Positions 6,570-13,525 are shown, numbered from the stretch's first letter. The stretch is 20,156 bases of DNA from Symbiodinium natans (GCA_905221605.1 CAJNDS010001398.1:1-20156), one strand, 5' to 3'. The notes: generated from the sequence alone by a model not told the origin. A program made the numbers and translations.

Positions 6570-8896
6570 CTTCTATAAACAACTTAAGCACGCTTTACGC
6601 AAACGAAATTTACAAAATTTTTTCAACAGGGGCAACTGAAATAAGCGATCAATACGCTACCAAAACAGAAGTAGAAAACACTAACTCGGCTAATACTTCT
6701 AATATAGCAACAAATACAGCAGATATAGCAGTTTTAAACACGAAACAACTTCAAAACTTCCAGAATATTAGTTCAATAACACATTTATTAAACACAGACT
6801 ACCAAACAAACGCTACACTAACAACGAATTTTTACAATAAAGCAGAAATAGACACGACCTTTACTAATTACTATACACAAGCACAAATAGACACGAATTT
6901 AACTACTAATTATCAAAATAATACATTATTAGCAACAAATTTCTATAATAAAGGCGAGGTTGATACATTAATAGCGGGCGCAGGTGGTGGAGGTGGCTAC
7001 ACCGATACAGAAATTGATAACTTATTAGATTTAAGAGTTCCAAAATCAGATTTTACAAATAGATTTAGTGCTAATCCTATTATTGATTGTTCCGCCCCGA
7101 CTGTTATTCATAGTGGTTTAACGTTAAATAATTCGACAGTAAATATAAGTCCGGTAGCAGGTTTATTATTCAGTAATCAAACAGGAGGAGGAGACAAAGT
7201 TTTAGCGGAGTTTAAAAATGCAACGAGTTATATAACTTTACAAGGAGACAAAATATTTTGTAATAATACATCAGACGACGCTATCAAACAATTAGATTTA
7301 ACAAAGAATAATGCTGGTTATAAAATGAGCGGTAAAATAGAAACACCAACAGGTGGTTTAGTAGTAGAAAATACAGCAGACGCTAATTTATCTTTTACAG
7401 TTAGAAATACTGATAATTATTTTACTTTTAATAATGACAGTATTGATTGTTATAATTCTGTTGGTGATACAGGAAGGATTTTAAATTTAAACACTAATGC
7501 CGATCAGTATGTTAAATCGCATTCATTATTAGTAGATACAGGAGCAAATACATTAACAGGCGGTTATACATTAGATGTTGTTGATAATGCTATCGTTAGA
7601 CAAAATTTAAGAGTGGATGGTAACTTAGACTTATCAAATGATTTAAATTTTTATGGTGAAAATTATAATATTTCTAATAATTCAGGACTTACATTTTATA
7701 AAGATACAACGGATGCTTCTAATGTTATGACAGTAAAAAACGCACAAGGATATTTAAAATTTAATTCATTTAATATCAATGCTTATAATACAAGCAACGA
7801 CAGTTCTTCATTACTTTTATTGAATACTGCTAATGGCAATGGTGTTTATTGTTTAAGTTTAGGCATAGGAGTTATTCAAGGTTCAAATAAACTAAATGTA
7901 TCGGGTGGCAATAGTAATTTTGGTGGAACGGCATCGTTTCAAAATATATCAACATTTAATAGTGATATTTATGTTAATAATTCGGGTAGAATATTTCAAA
8001 GAGCAGACGCTAATAATTCATTGAATGTAATATCAACGGAAGAAATTAATTTTTCATTACAATCAAATAGAACAACCGATCCTACAACTGGAACAATAGC
8101 ATTACAATTAAACGACACTAACGGAATAACAATAAATAGAGCAGTTACAAATAACTTAACATTTAACAGTATAGGTAATATTGTTGGTGAGGCAGATGTT
8201 GTTAGTTGGGGGCGTTTTATGTTTCAGAACAGTAGCGAATTAAAAGAAGTCTTGGATGGACAATATAAATTATTTGTTAGAAATGGTGATACACTAGGAG
8301 ATATTAATTTAACTGTTGGATTAGAAAGTAGCACGCCAGAAATTAAAATAACAGATGGTAAAGTTAAGATGAATAATTTAGAATTAACACAAGAAACAAT
8401 AAGCACCGTAGACCAGATACATTTTTTAAATACCGATGCAGGTGGTGAATATGCATTTTATTTTGGTAGTGTTTCAGTATCGAATGATGTATTTTCAATT
8501 TCACCAAGTGGCATTCTCGTTACTGGAGATATTGAATATACTGGGTCGTTAGTTCCAAGTTCCGATAAACGATTGAAGAAAGATATTAAGGAACTTAACC
8601 AGAAAAAGGCAGTGGAATTAGTTAAATACATTGTTCCAAAAACATATCGTTTTATTGATGACAGACAACAAGGTAAATCGTGTTGTGGTTTTATTGCTAA
8701 TGATTTTATGGAAACGAAGAAGATGCCAGATGAATGGCAAAATATAGTTAAAGAGGGCAAAGACGGATATTTAAAGTTTGATTATACAATGACAACACCA
8801 GTTTTATGGAGTGCTTTACAACATGCATTGAATGAAATAGATAAATTGAAAAAGGAAGTAAATAAGATGAAGAAGAATAAAAATGATAGTGATTAA
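6566..8896 (+). CDS. Long fibre protein with C-terminal peptidase S74 chaperone; start codon unclear
   Basis: The reading frame is open from 6551 to 8896, but its first ATG is at 7325. Upstream of that, the sequence is clearly coding: it gives a tail-fibre-like repeat (FYNKAEIDTTFTNYYTQAQID, later FYNKGEVDTLIAG) and a glycine hinge. I place the start tentatively at an ATA (6566), after which the frame reads TSINNLSTLYANEIYKIFS; this gives about 776 aa. If initiation were only at 7325 the product would be 523 aa. The middle is a beta-rich, Asn/Thr-rich shaft. The C-terminus has the S74 intramolecular chaperone signature: SSDKRLKKDI (Ser413 in the 7325 numbering), then YRFIDD...CCGFIAND, then a terminal coiled coil (ALNEIDKLKKEVNKMKK). 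S74 domains trimerise fibres and then cut themselves off. The role would be host attachment. Confidence 0.8.
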   Translation: MTSINNLSTLYANEIYKIFSTGATEISDQYATKTEVENTNSANTSNIATNTADIAVLNTKQLQNFQNISSITHLLNTDYQTNATLTTNFYNKAEIDTTFTNYYTQAQIDTNLTTNYQNNTLLATNFYNKGEVDTLIAGAGGGGGYTDTEIDNLLDLRVPKSDFTNRFSANPIIDCSAPTVIHSGLTLNNSTVNISPVAGLLFSNQTGGGDKVLAEFKNATSYITLQGDKIFCNNTSDDAIKQLDLTKNNAGYKMSGKIETPTGGLVVENTADANLSFTVRNTDNYFTFNNDSIDCYNSVGDTGRILNLNTNADQYVKSHSLLVDTGANTLTGGYTLDVVDNAIVRQNLRVDGNLDLSNDLNFYGENYNISNNSGLTFYKDTTDASNVMTVKNAQGYLKFNSFNINAYNTSNDSSSLLLLNTANGNGVYCLSLGIGVIQGSNKLNVSGGNSNFGGTASFQNISTFNSDIYVNNSGRIFQRADANNSLNVISTEEINFSLQSNRTTDPTTGTIALQLNDTNGITINRAVTNNLTFNSIGNIVGEADVVSWGRFMFQNSSELKEVLDGQYKLFVRNGDTLGDINLTVGLESSTPEIKITDGKVKMNNLELTQETISTVDQIHFLNTDAGGEYAFYFGSVSVSNDVFSISPSGILVTGDIEYTGSLVPSSDKRLKKDIKELNQKKAVELVKYIVPKTYRFIDDRQQGKSCCGFIANDFMETKKMPDEWQNIVKEGKDGYLKFDYTMTTPVLWSALQHALNEIDKLKKEVNKMKKNKNDSD

Positions 8897-8906
8897 AAAT
8901 ATTTTA

Positions 8907-8918
8907 TCTAATATATAA
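8907..8918 (+). promoter_or_regulatory. TCTAATATATA element
   Basis: TCTAATATATAA lies 11 nt after the fibre stop codon and ends 4 nt before the ATG at 8923. It is a compact version of the element seen before the MCP gene. Confidence 0.45.
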
Positions 8919-8922
8919 ATAT

Positions 8923-9132
8923 ATGGGTTCTAAAACATCTAAAAATACTGCCACGGAAAATATGCAACAAATAAAGGAATTAGATATTAACGAGAAAACT
9001 AAAACTGATATTTTACTATTCAATACATTGAAGGATTGTATAGAAAGGATTGAAAAATTAGAGGAAACGAAGAGCGACAAATTTGTATATAAATTACCCG
9101 CTATAAATTTGTGTAGTTATTCATTGATTTGA
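8923..9132 (+). CDS. Small protein with N-myristoylation-like start, 69 aa
   Basis: The protein begins MGSKTSKN, which fits the eukaryotic N-myristoylation pattern (Gly2, small residues, Ser6, basic residue 7). A charged helical segment follows (about residues 15-53, including LFNTLKDCIERIEKLEETKS) that could form a coiled coil. No enzyme motif is visible. If myristoylated it would be tethered to host membranes, and some DNA viruses with internal membranes use such proteins in entry or assembly; this is inference. It is the last gene of the plus-strand structural block and has its own TCTAATATATA element. A perfect 16-bp palindrome begins 4 nt after the stop codon. Confidence 0.6.
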   Translation: MGSKTSKNTATENMQQIKELDINEKTKTDILLFNTLKDCIERIEKLEETKSDKFVYKLPAINLCSYSLI

Positions 9133-9136
9133 TGAA

Positions 9137-9177
9137 ATTTCATAAAATAATTTTGAATGACAATTATTTTATGAAAT
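9137..9177. terminator. Perfect 16-bp palindrome after the 8923 gene
   Basis: ATTTCATAAAATAATT (9137-9152) and AATTATTTTATGAAAT (9162-9177) are exact reverse complements around a 9-nt loop. It is the strongest palindrome in the left half and lies 4 nt after the stop codon. A shortened relative (AAAATAATTTGAAATAATTT and on to ATGAATAA) occurs at 10437-10465, on the far side of the host-like insert and after the ATPase stop. Confidence 0.55.
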
Positions 9178-9245
9178 ATATTTTTTTTTGATAATATTTT
9201 TTTGATAATAATTTTTTTGAAATATATTTTTTAATGAATTTTATA
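9178..9245. repeat. T-rich direct repeats at the edge of the left viral half
   Basis: Degenerate copies of ATTTTTTTGATAAT run from the palindrome to about 9245, after which composition changes abruptly to pyrimidine-rich, higher-GC sequence. No coding potential is seen. AATTTTATA at 9237-9245 recurs at 10492-10500, but such AT-rich matches are easily fortuitous. Confidence 0.35.
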
Positions 9246-9727
9246 CTGCTTTTTTGCACCTCTTCTCTCTTCCTTTCTTACCTCAACTTTCCCGCGGACT
9301 TGCGCTAGATCTGGTAGAGTGAGTGCATCTCTCTCTTCCCCCTCTCGTCTCTTTTTTTTCTCTTTCAGTCATGTTTTTTTGTGCAGTTGCTGTTACAGTT
9401 TGTTTTTTTCGAGTAACTTTTTTGGCTCATTCCGTATAGGGGTTAGTTCCGACCATGGCTCTTTTCTTTGTGTCAGATGGCGACACTGGTAGCGACGATG
9501 CACCGGTGTTGATAGTAACTTGATGTATTTTATACTATTTTCATTTATATCTATTTTTATCTTTTCTTTTTTATGTTTTTCTTTATGAGTTATAACTGAT
9601 GCGAGGCGACGACACGAAGGGTGCAATACGTGCCTTGGCGACAAACAGTATTTCGGTTTTTTTACTATTATATATAAGATCTTTGATTTTATATTAGTAT
9701 GGCTCCTTTTTTTGTGTTTTCAATAAG

Positions 9728-10280
9728 GAGTGGGCAGAGGCCATTCGGTTCTACAAGGAGTTCCACGCCGAGAAGCAGGAACGGGAGATGATGGAGGAGG
9801 AGGAAAAAAGAATGAAGGTGATAGAGAAGGTGTTGAAAAGAAAAAAAGAGGAGGAGGAAAAGATGAAGGAGGCTACGACACCCACCACACTACCCCAGCC
9901 AAAAACCCCACCATTACCACCACCGCCACATTTACTCACAACAACACCAAAGGCGGTTCCCAAGCAAAAAGCAAGGCCACAAGCCAAAGGGACACCGCCG
10001 GTAAAAGCAATGCCAAAATATGTGCCACCACCACCACGACCACACACCACCACCACCACCACAACCACAACCACCACTATAAAAACCACCACAACCACCA
10101 GACCCACCAACAGCGTTCCGCTGGGTGTGATCCGACACATCGTATCTAATCCAAATATTAGATTTTTTGTTAGTTAGTAAGTTCTTTTGTTTTCTGTTTT
10201 AGTAAATTTTTTGTATGTTTATACAAACCAAGGAGAAGAAGAAGGAGATGGAGGCATCGAATGCGAAGAAGACGAAGTAA
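9728..10280 (+). CDS. Host gene 3' exons: charged helix plus Pro/Thr-rich low-complexity protein
   Basis: An acceptor-like TTTTTTTGTGTTTTCAATAAG ends at 9727. From 9728 one frame reads EWAEAIRFYKEFHAEKQERE, then a Glu/Lys-rich helix, then a Pro-rich region and a run of threonines broken by few other residues. The open frame continues to 10177, but sequence after about 10141 becomes AT-rich and has several possible donors (GTATCT at 10142, GTTAGT at 10169). A final acceptor CCAAG at 10228-10232 would lead to a last exon 10233-10280, EKKKEMEASNAKKTK plus stop, which keeps the charged character. The other two frames through 9730-10150 are repeats of His/Asn or Gly/Val and are shadows. The function is unknown. 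The codon and base composition is unlike the viral genes. Confidence 0.45.
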
Positions 10281-10318
10281 AAAGCAACTGGTATTAACTA
10301 GTAGTTTTTATACAAAAC

Positions 10319-10348
10319 AAAACCCTAAAACCCTAAAACCCTAAAACC
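10319..10348. repeat. Interstitial telomere-type repeat, (CCCTAAAA)3
   Basis: AAAA followed by three exact CCCTAAAA units and CC lies at 10319-10348. Read on the minus strand the unit is TTTTAGGG, the telomere repeat known from Chlamydomonas and relatives. With only three units inside the contig it is interstitial, not a chromosome end. Such tracts arise when breaks are healed or telomeric DNA is captured. Confidence 0.6.
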
Positions 10349-10420
10349 ATCCAAGGTGAAAGAGCTGGCGCTGACACCGATCGATCTCTCGACCGCAGGG
10401 TGTGGAAAAAAAGAAGGCGC

Positions 10421-10495
10421 GGAATAATAAATAATAAAATAATTTGAAATAATTTTATGAATAACTTTTTATGAATAAATTTTTATGAATAAATT
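10421..10495. other. AT-rich trailer of the ATPase gene
   Basis: Composition switches back to viral-type AT-rich sequence at about 10421. Three imperfect TTTTTATGAATAAA direct repeats occupy 10455-10500 and run into the ATPase stop codon. A partial copy of the 9137-9177 palindrome lies at 10437-10465. No gene is seen. Confidence 0.4.
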
Positions 10496-11263
10496 TTATA
10501 ATTCTGATGATATTGTCATAGCTTTTTCAAAGCGAATAAAGAACATACGATTTATATCTTTTGCATTTGTATTTATATATAAGAATGAATAGGGGGCATC
10601 GTTTATAGCTATTCTATACATTTCATATAATTCTTCTTTATTCACCAATGCGGAACTTTCTTCTAGAAATGAATTGACTTCATTCATATTTTTCAATCGG
10701 AATATAAATAAAGCGGATGTATTTAACCTTACGATTGGAGCGAGGACATTATATTTTTGAGTTGATAATAATACAGATATTGCATTGTGGCGACCGCGAG
10801 TAAATAGGGAATGTAATATATTTGAATACCTTACGAATTTTGGATCGTCCGCGAAATCATCAATGACAATTAATATTGAATGTAAATGTTTTTGCTTATT
10901 CTTTTTTTGATAATCAATAACTTTATGTTGCGTTTTTATAATTTGATTTAATGCTTCTGGGTTATATTCTTCGAAGTATGTTTTTTCTTTTTCAGTATCT
11001 ACATTCATATTTTCCGATATATGTTTTTTTACGCTGTTCCATGTATCATCGACATGAACGCTAGGACTGAATATAAATATTCTTTCAATGGAGCCTTTAT
11101 AAATATTCAATATAAGATTTTGTATCAATACCGTTTTACCGCCTGTCGAAGAGGCTACCAATATACCCCTGAATGGAAGCGACGGCATCATATCATATTT
11201 TGAGTTTTTGTATGTGTATTCCGGTATGTCTATTGGTTTGACGATGGGAATGCTATTATTCAT
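10496..11263 (-). CDS. FtsK/HerA (A32-like) genome packaging ATPase
   Basis: This 255-aa protein has a Walker A motif GILVASSTGGKT (Lys43-Thr44) and a Walker B motif SILIVIDD (Asp135-Asp136). It also has TRGRH (Arg156-Arg158, possible arginine finger) and LLSTQK (Gln169, sensor-like). This order and length match the packaging ATPases of virophages, PLVs and nucleocytoplasmic large DNA viruses, which pump the genome into preformed capsids. It is the only gene of the right half on the minus strand. It diverges from the 11301 gene with a 37-nt AT-rich spacer; on its own strand this contains TCTATGTATTTATA just before the ATG, resembling the elements of the structural genes. All key motifs are intact. 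The plus-strand frame at 11021 is a shadow. Confidence 0.9.
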   Translation of the reverse strand: MNNSIPIVKPIDIPEYTYKNSKYDMMPSLPFRGILVASSTGGKTVLIQNLILNIYKGSIERIFIFSPSVHVDDTWNSVKKHISENMNVDTEKEKTYFEEYNPEALNQIIKTQHKVIDYQKKNKQKHLHSILIVIDDFADDPKFVRYSNILHSLFTRGRHNAISVLLSTQKYNVLAPIVRLNTSALFIFRLKNMNEVNSFLEESSALVNKEELYEMYRIAINDAPYSFLYINTNAKDINRMFFIRFEKAMTISSEL

Positions 11264-11300
11264 TATAAATACATAGAAGATTTTATATTTTAATTATATA
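11264..11300. promoter_or_regulatory. Divergent promoter region, ATPase / 11301 gene
   Basis: These 37 nt contain TCTATGTATTTATA reading toward the ATPase and TAATTATATA reading toward the plus-strand gene, each ending at or next to the start codon. Confidence 0.4.
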
Positions 11301-11459
11301 ATGAATTACGACAAATACATAGAGGCGATAAATGAAATAGAAGACGTCGAACAAATAATAATAACCGAGCCACGGTATAGGCGCTGTTGTTATTCCGTTT
11401 TGGAAATTTGCAAGGGAATTTTACAATATTTAAAATTTAAGAAAAATTATAAAATATAA
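11301..11459 (+). CDS. Small hypothetical protein, 52 aa
   Basis: The ORF reads MNYDKYIEAINEIEDVEQII, continues through ITEPRYRRCCYSVLEICKGI, and ends in a basic tail. The N-terminal half is acidic and helical; the C-terminal half has two adjacent Cys and a third nearby plus basic residues. It starts directly after TAATTATATA in the divergent promoter region, and the next gene follows 11 nt after its stop. No intervening stop codons and tight spacing support a real gene, but it is short and I do not recognise it. Confidence 0.5.
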   Translation: MNYDKYIEAINEIEDVEQIIITEPRYRRCCYSVLEICKGILQYLKFKKNYKI

Positions 11460-11470
11460 GGTTTAAAAAT

Positions 11471-11968
11471 ATGAGCGATAAGGAAGATGAAGAAAAACAA
11501 AAAAACAACGGAGGATTTATATTAACGCCTACCAGTTTAAATTGTTTGCCGTGTAGATGTAGAAAAAATTTATATCATAAAGAAACAAAAACAACAAGCG
11601 ATAAAGATAGTAAAACCATTTATATAATTGAAAATAGAAGTAGTTATAAAGTTGGTAGAGGAACAACACCCGATAATAATATTTTTACACCAGATCAATC
11701 CGGAAGTGTAGCCATTTGTGATAATGGATGGGGTCAAGGCAGGACACCAACACCCGAAGAATGCGACGAACGTATAGAAAAAAACGCTGATGATATTAAG
11801 GAATTGAAACAAAAATTGGAAATGAAAATTTACAAAACAGAGGAGGATATTAAAGAGCTTAAAGAAGATGTAAAAAAGTTAGATAAAGATGTTTATTATA
11901 TTAAAAAATGCAATAAGAAGAAACCAGAAACAATAAAAGAAACAAAAGATTTAACAACTATGGATTAA
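11471..11968 (+). CDS. Hypothetical protein with C-terminal coiled coil, 165 aa
   Basis: The N-terminal third is charged and contains a CLPCRCRKN cluster that might bind metal. The middle (TIYIIENRSSYKVGRGTTPD to GWGQGRTPTPEECDERI) is glycine- and threonine-rich with short beta-like segments. From about residue 100 the protein becomes a Lys/Glu heptad-like coiled coil (ADDIKELKQKLEMKIYKTEE and on), with a very basic end. Coiled-coil trimers with a small head occur in capsid spikes, but no family is recognised, and role and location are open. It follows the 52-aa gene by 11 nt and precedes a 288-nt stretch with no long gene. Confidence 0.65.
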   Translation: MSDKEDEEKQKNNGGFILTPTSLNCLPCRCRKNLYHKETKTTSDKDSKTIYIIENRSSYKVGRGTTPDNNIFTPDQSGSVAICDNGWGQGRTPTPEECDERIEKNADDIKELKQKLEMKIYKTEEDIKELKEDVKKLDKDVYYIKKCNKKKPETIKETKDLTTMD

Positions 11969-12139
11969 CATTTAAAAAATAAAATCTAATATATGTTGGA
12001 TGCGACGCAACACAGGCGCCTCGCATCTTTTTGAAGTCCCTAGGTATTGAAACAGGAAAAGCCCCGATTGCGCCCTTTGCTATTGCGACCATTCACTACA
12101 TAAGATAGTGGCTAATTAGTTTGATAAGAATTCATAAAA

Positions 12140-12169
12140 TTCATATTTACAATTTGTTGTAAATATGAA
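12140..12169. terminator. Perfect 13-bp palindrome
   Basis: TTCATATTTACAA (12140-12152) and TTGTAAATATGAA (12157-12169) are exact reverse complements with a 4-nt loop (TTTG). It would end transcripts coming from 11471-11968 or from the orphan promoter at 11985. Confidence 0.5.
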
Positions 12170-12206
12170 ATTAAAATAATATTTATAAAAAAAATATATA
12201 GAAAAA

Positions 12207-12256
12207 TTTTCTTAAAATTGTTTTAAAGAAATATTATTATATATATTATAGTATAT
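12207..12256 (+). promoter_or_regulatory. Hairpin-promoter module, divergent copy
   Basis: TTTTCTTAAAATTGTTTTAAAGAAA at 12207-12231 is a bulged version of the hairpin found exactly at three later positions. It is followed by ATTATTATATATATTATA and then the ATG at 12257. It shares spacing and orientation with the other copies. Confidence 0.5.
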
Positions 12257-12697
12257 ATGGAACATACAACATTGGAACAAATGTTAAACAAATTGACACT
12301 GGAAGACATTAAACAACAGCTCGCCTTATATCAAAAACTGTATTACCATAAAAGAAGAACAGAGGAAAGTTTCAGTGAAGGAAAAAGAGAAAGCGCGAGA
12401 CAGTATAACAAGAGAAAGGCTTTGGACAAAATCTTAAACGATAAGAACATTGACATAATGAATAATTTAGAGCTTACCGAAACTAAAACAGCTGTTAAAA
12501 CTAGCGCTTACAATAAACATTCACTAGATGATGTTGTAATGTTGAAGCCTTTAAAAAAGGAAAAGAAGGAAAAAGAGGAAAAAGAGGACAAGAAGGAAAA
12601 GAAGGAAAAGAAAGAAAAGAAAGAAAAGAAGGACAAGAAGGGAAAACAGGATAAAACCGAAGGTAAAGAACAAGGTGAAGAAAATCAAAATAATTAA
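12257..12697 (+). CDS. Lys/Glu-rich protein, 146 aa
   Basis: The first 70 residues are a normal charged helical region (MEHTTLEQMLNKLTLEDIKQ, then QKLYYHKRRTEESFSEGKRE). After about residue 95 the protein is an almost pure Lys/Glu/Asp repeat (KEKKEKEEKEDKKEKKEK and similar), encoded by a purine-only strand. Such tails are disordered and often mediate nucleic-acid or protein contacts. No catalytic motif is visible. It is the first gene of the replication-side block and has the hairpin-promoter module upstream. A palindrome array fills the space after it. The low-complexity tail could vary in length by slippage. The minus-strand frame is a shadow. Confidence 0.65.
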   Translation: MEHTTLEQMLNKLTLEDIKQQLALYQKLYYHKRRTEESFSEGKRESARQYNKRKALDKILNDKNIDIMNNLELTETKTAVKTSAYNKHSLDDVVMLKPLKKEKKEKEEKEDKKEKKEKKEKKEKKDKKGKQDKTEGKEQGEENQNN

Positions 12698-12710
12698 AAT
12701 ATTGTAAGGT

Positions 12711-12896
12711 TTCCACCCTGCAAAGGTGAAAAAAAATTAGCCCTTCCACCTTATAGGTGGATTGGAAAACCCCTGTAAGGTGGAAGCATTAAAAAACGAA
12801 GGAGCCTCCAATCCACCTATAAGGTGGTTTGGGTTCCACCTGCAAGGTGGATTGGGTTCCACCTGTAAGGTGGATTGGCTTCCACCTGCAAGGTGG
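12711..12896. repeat. Array of CCACCT-N3-AGGTGG palindromes, 23-bp period
   Basis: Four exact palindromic cores, CCACCT-(ATA/GCA/GTA/GCA)-AGGTGG, start at 12813, 12836, 12859 and 12882, exactly 23 bp apart, separated mostly by ATTGGGTT-type spacers. A fifth exact core is at 12746-12760. Degenerate ones are at about 12711-12729 and 12769-12785. GC content is far above the flanking viral DNA. The variable 3-nt centre with conserved arms suggests selection on the stem or on a dimeric binding site. Candidates are replication-origin iterons, binding sites for the adjacent CxxC proteins, or a small mobile repeat. Confidence 0.8.
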
Positions 12897-12942
12897 ATTG
12901 GAGTAAAAAATTAAAAAATTTATAAAAATTTTATTATAAAAA

Positions 12943-12989
12943 TTTTTCTTTAAAAATGGTTTAAAGAAAAACTTTCTATATTATAATAT
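12943..12989 (+). promoter_or_regulatory. Hairpin-promoter module, copy 2
   Basis: Arms TTTTTCTTTAAA (12943-12954) and TTTAAAGAAAAA (12960-12971) flank the loop AATGG. CTTTCTATATTATAATAT follows and leads to the ATG at 12990. The hairpin could end upstream transcripts, while the downstream AT-rich part acts as promoter. Confidence 0.65.
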
Positions 12990-13499
12990 ATGTTATGTAG
13001 ATGCCAAGGGTGCACCGACCAACAAAACACCATAAAACTTTTATGTAACCAAGTTTTACGAAAAGACCTTTTTGATTTAGTCAATTCTTTTAATCGTTGC
13101 GAAAAATGCGACGAAAAAAATAATATGAAAATGTTTCGTGAAACATTCAACTCTGTATATTGGAGCATCCTCCATTACAATAGGAGGATGCAAAAAATAA
13201 AGGAAGAAATCAATGACAAAAACATAAACAAACATATAAACAAGCATTCAATGGGGTATATCAGATATGTCGGACATTGTTTAACCTATGGACATAAACC
13301 ATTGGACAGATACAGAATAGAAGCCGAGAATGAAATAAAAAAGGCAATACAAAAAAGGAAAAGTAAAAAATATGACAACGATGATTTGAATTTAAACATT
13401 GTAGCATATAATTTCTTTTGCAATATTTTTCTCAAAAGTTTTGGTAATGAAAAAGGGCAAAAAATAAATAATATACTTTACAAAATTTTGTTTTTATAA
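12990..13499 (+). CDS. CxxC...CxxC protein A, first of a paralogous pair (169 aa)
   Basis: The N-terminus has two cysteine pairs, Cys5-x2-Cys8 and Cys37-x2-Cys40, with a third at Cys3 and Asp41 after the last. These could form one zinc site. It aligns without gaps over the first 41 residues to the next gene's product, sharing both Cys pairs, LL at 17-18, QVL at 21-23, Lys25, Leu30, Phe34 and CD at 40-41. Further matches occur at DK...K.IN (near residue 80) and in an aromatic/basic helix region after it. The rest is Lys-rich and helical. A zinc-dependent nucleic-acid-binding role is the best inference, given the position between a palindrome array and the integrase/polymerase genes. The family is not recognised. 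Confidence 0.7.
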   Translation: MLCRCQGCTDQQNTIKLLCNQVLRKDLFDLVNSFNRCEKCDEKNNMKMFRETFNSVYWSILHYNRRMQKIKEEINDKNINKHINKHSMGYIRYVGHCLTYGHKPLDRYRIEAENEIKKAIQKRKSKKYDNDDLNLNIVAYNFFCNIFLKSFGNEKGQKINNILYKILFL

Positions 13500-13525
13500 A
13501 ATATTATAAAATTGTATTATAAAAA

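Larger units (their letters stand above)
9246..10420. other. Host-like segment lying between the two viral halves
   Basis: This stretch differs from both sides. It has CT-rich tracts, GC-rich coding pieces, candidate introns and a telomeric-type tract, and no PLV gene. Between 9246 and 9727 I see no long ORF. One short candidate exon at 9454-9513 reads MALFFVSDGDTGSDDAPVLI and ends before GTAACTTG, a possible donor. A second, at 9599-9650, reads MRGDDTKGAIRALATN. Their connection to the better-supported exon at 9728 is unproven. The segment could be an insertion of host or transposon DNA into an integrated virus, a junction between two viral copies, or an assembly join. Confidence 0.5.
11969..12256. 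other. Intergenic stretch: orphan promoter, GC-rich block, hairpins
   Basis: TCTAATATATG at 11985-11995 matches the viral promoter pattern, but the ATG it touches opens only a 13-codon frame (MLDATQHRRLASF). The following block to about 12110 has much higher GC than its surroundings. It contains a stem GATGCGA/TCGCATC (about 12000-12029) and an ATG-less open frame at 11983-12105 that includes FLKSLGIETGKAPIAPFAI. This could be a small structured RNA, a remnant gene or an unusual short gene. From 12110 on the sequence is AT-rich with a palindrome and the hairpin-promoter of the next gene. Confidence 0.35.

Noticed and set aside
9751-10140. Minus-strand frames rich in Val/Gly and a plus-strand His/Asn-rich frame
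   Set aside because: They are the other frames of a Pro/Thr-rich repeat; only the frame starting EWAEAIRFY is continuous with non-repetitive coding sequence.
10319-10348. True chromosome end
   Set aside because: Only three repeat units, with unique sequence continuing on both sides.
9237-10500. AATTTTATA at 9237-9245 and 10492-10500 as a target-site duplication
   Set aside because: Nine AT-only bases recur by chance in such sequence, and the second copy lies inside the ATPase stop region, well past the composition change.
11630-11700. YKVGRGTTPDNNIF as an FHA-domain signature
   Set aside because: Only the short GRG...NN resemblance is present; the following FHA motifs (SxxH, NG) are missing.
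12000-12110. tRNA gene in the GC-rich block
   Set aside because: No cloverleaf or TTCRA T-loop can be arranged; only one 7-bp stem is evident.
12711-12896. CRISPR array
   Set aside because: Period is 23 bp with short, nearly identical spacers and the context is a eukaryotic virus; these are tandem palindromes.
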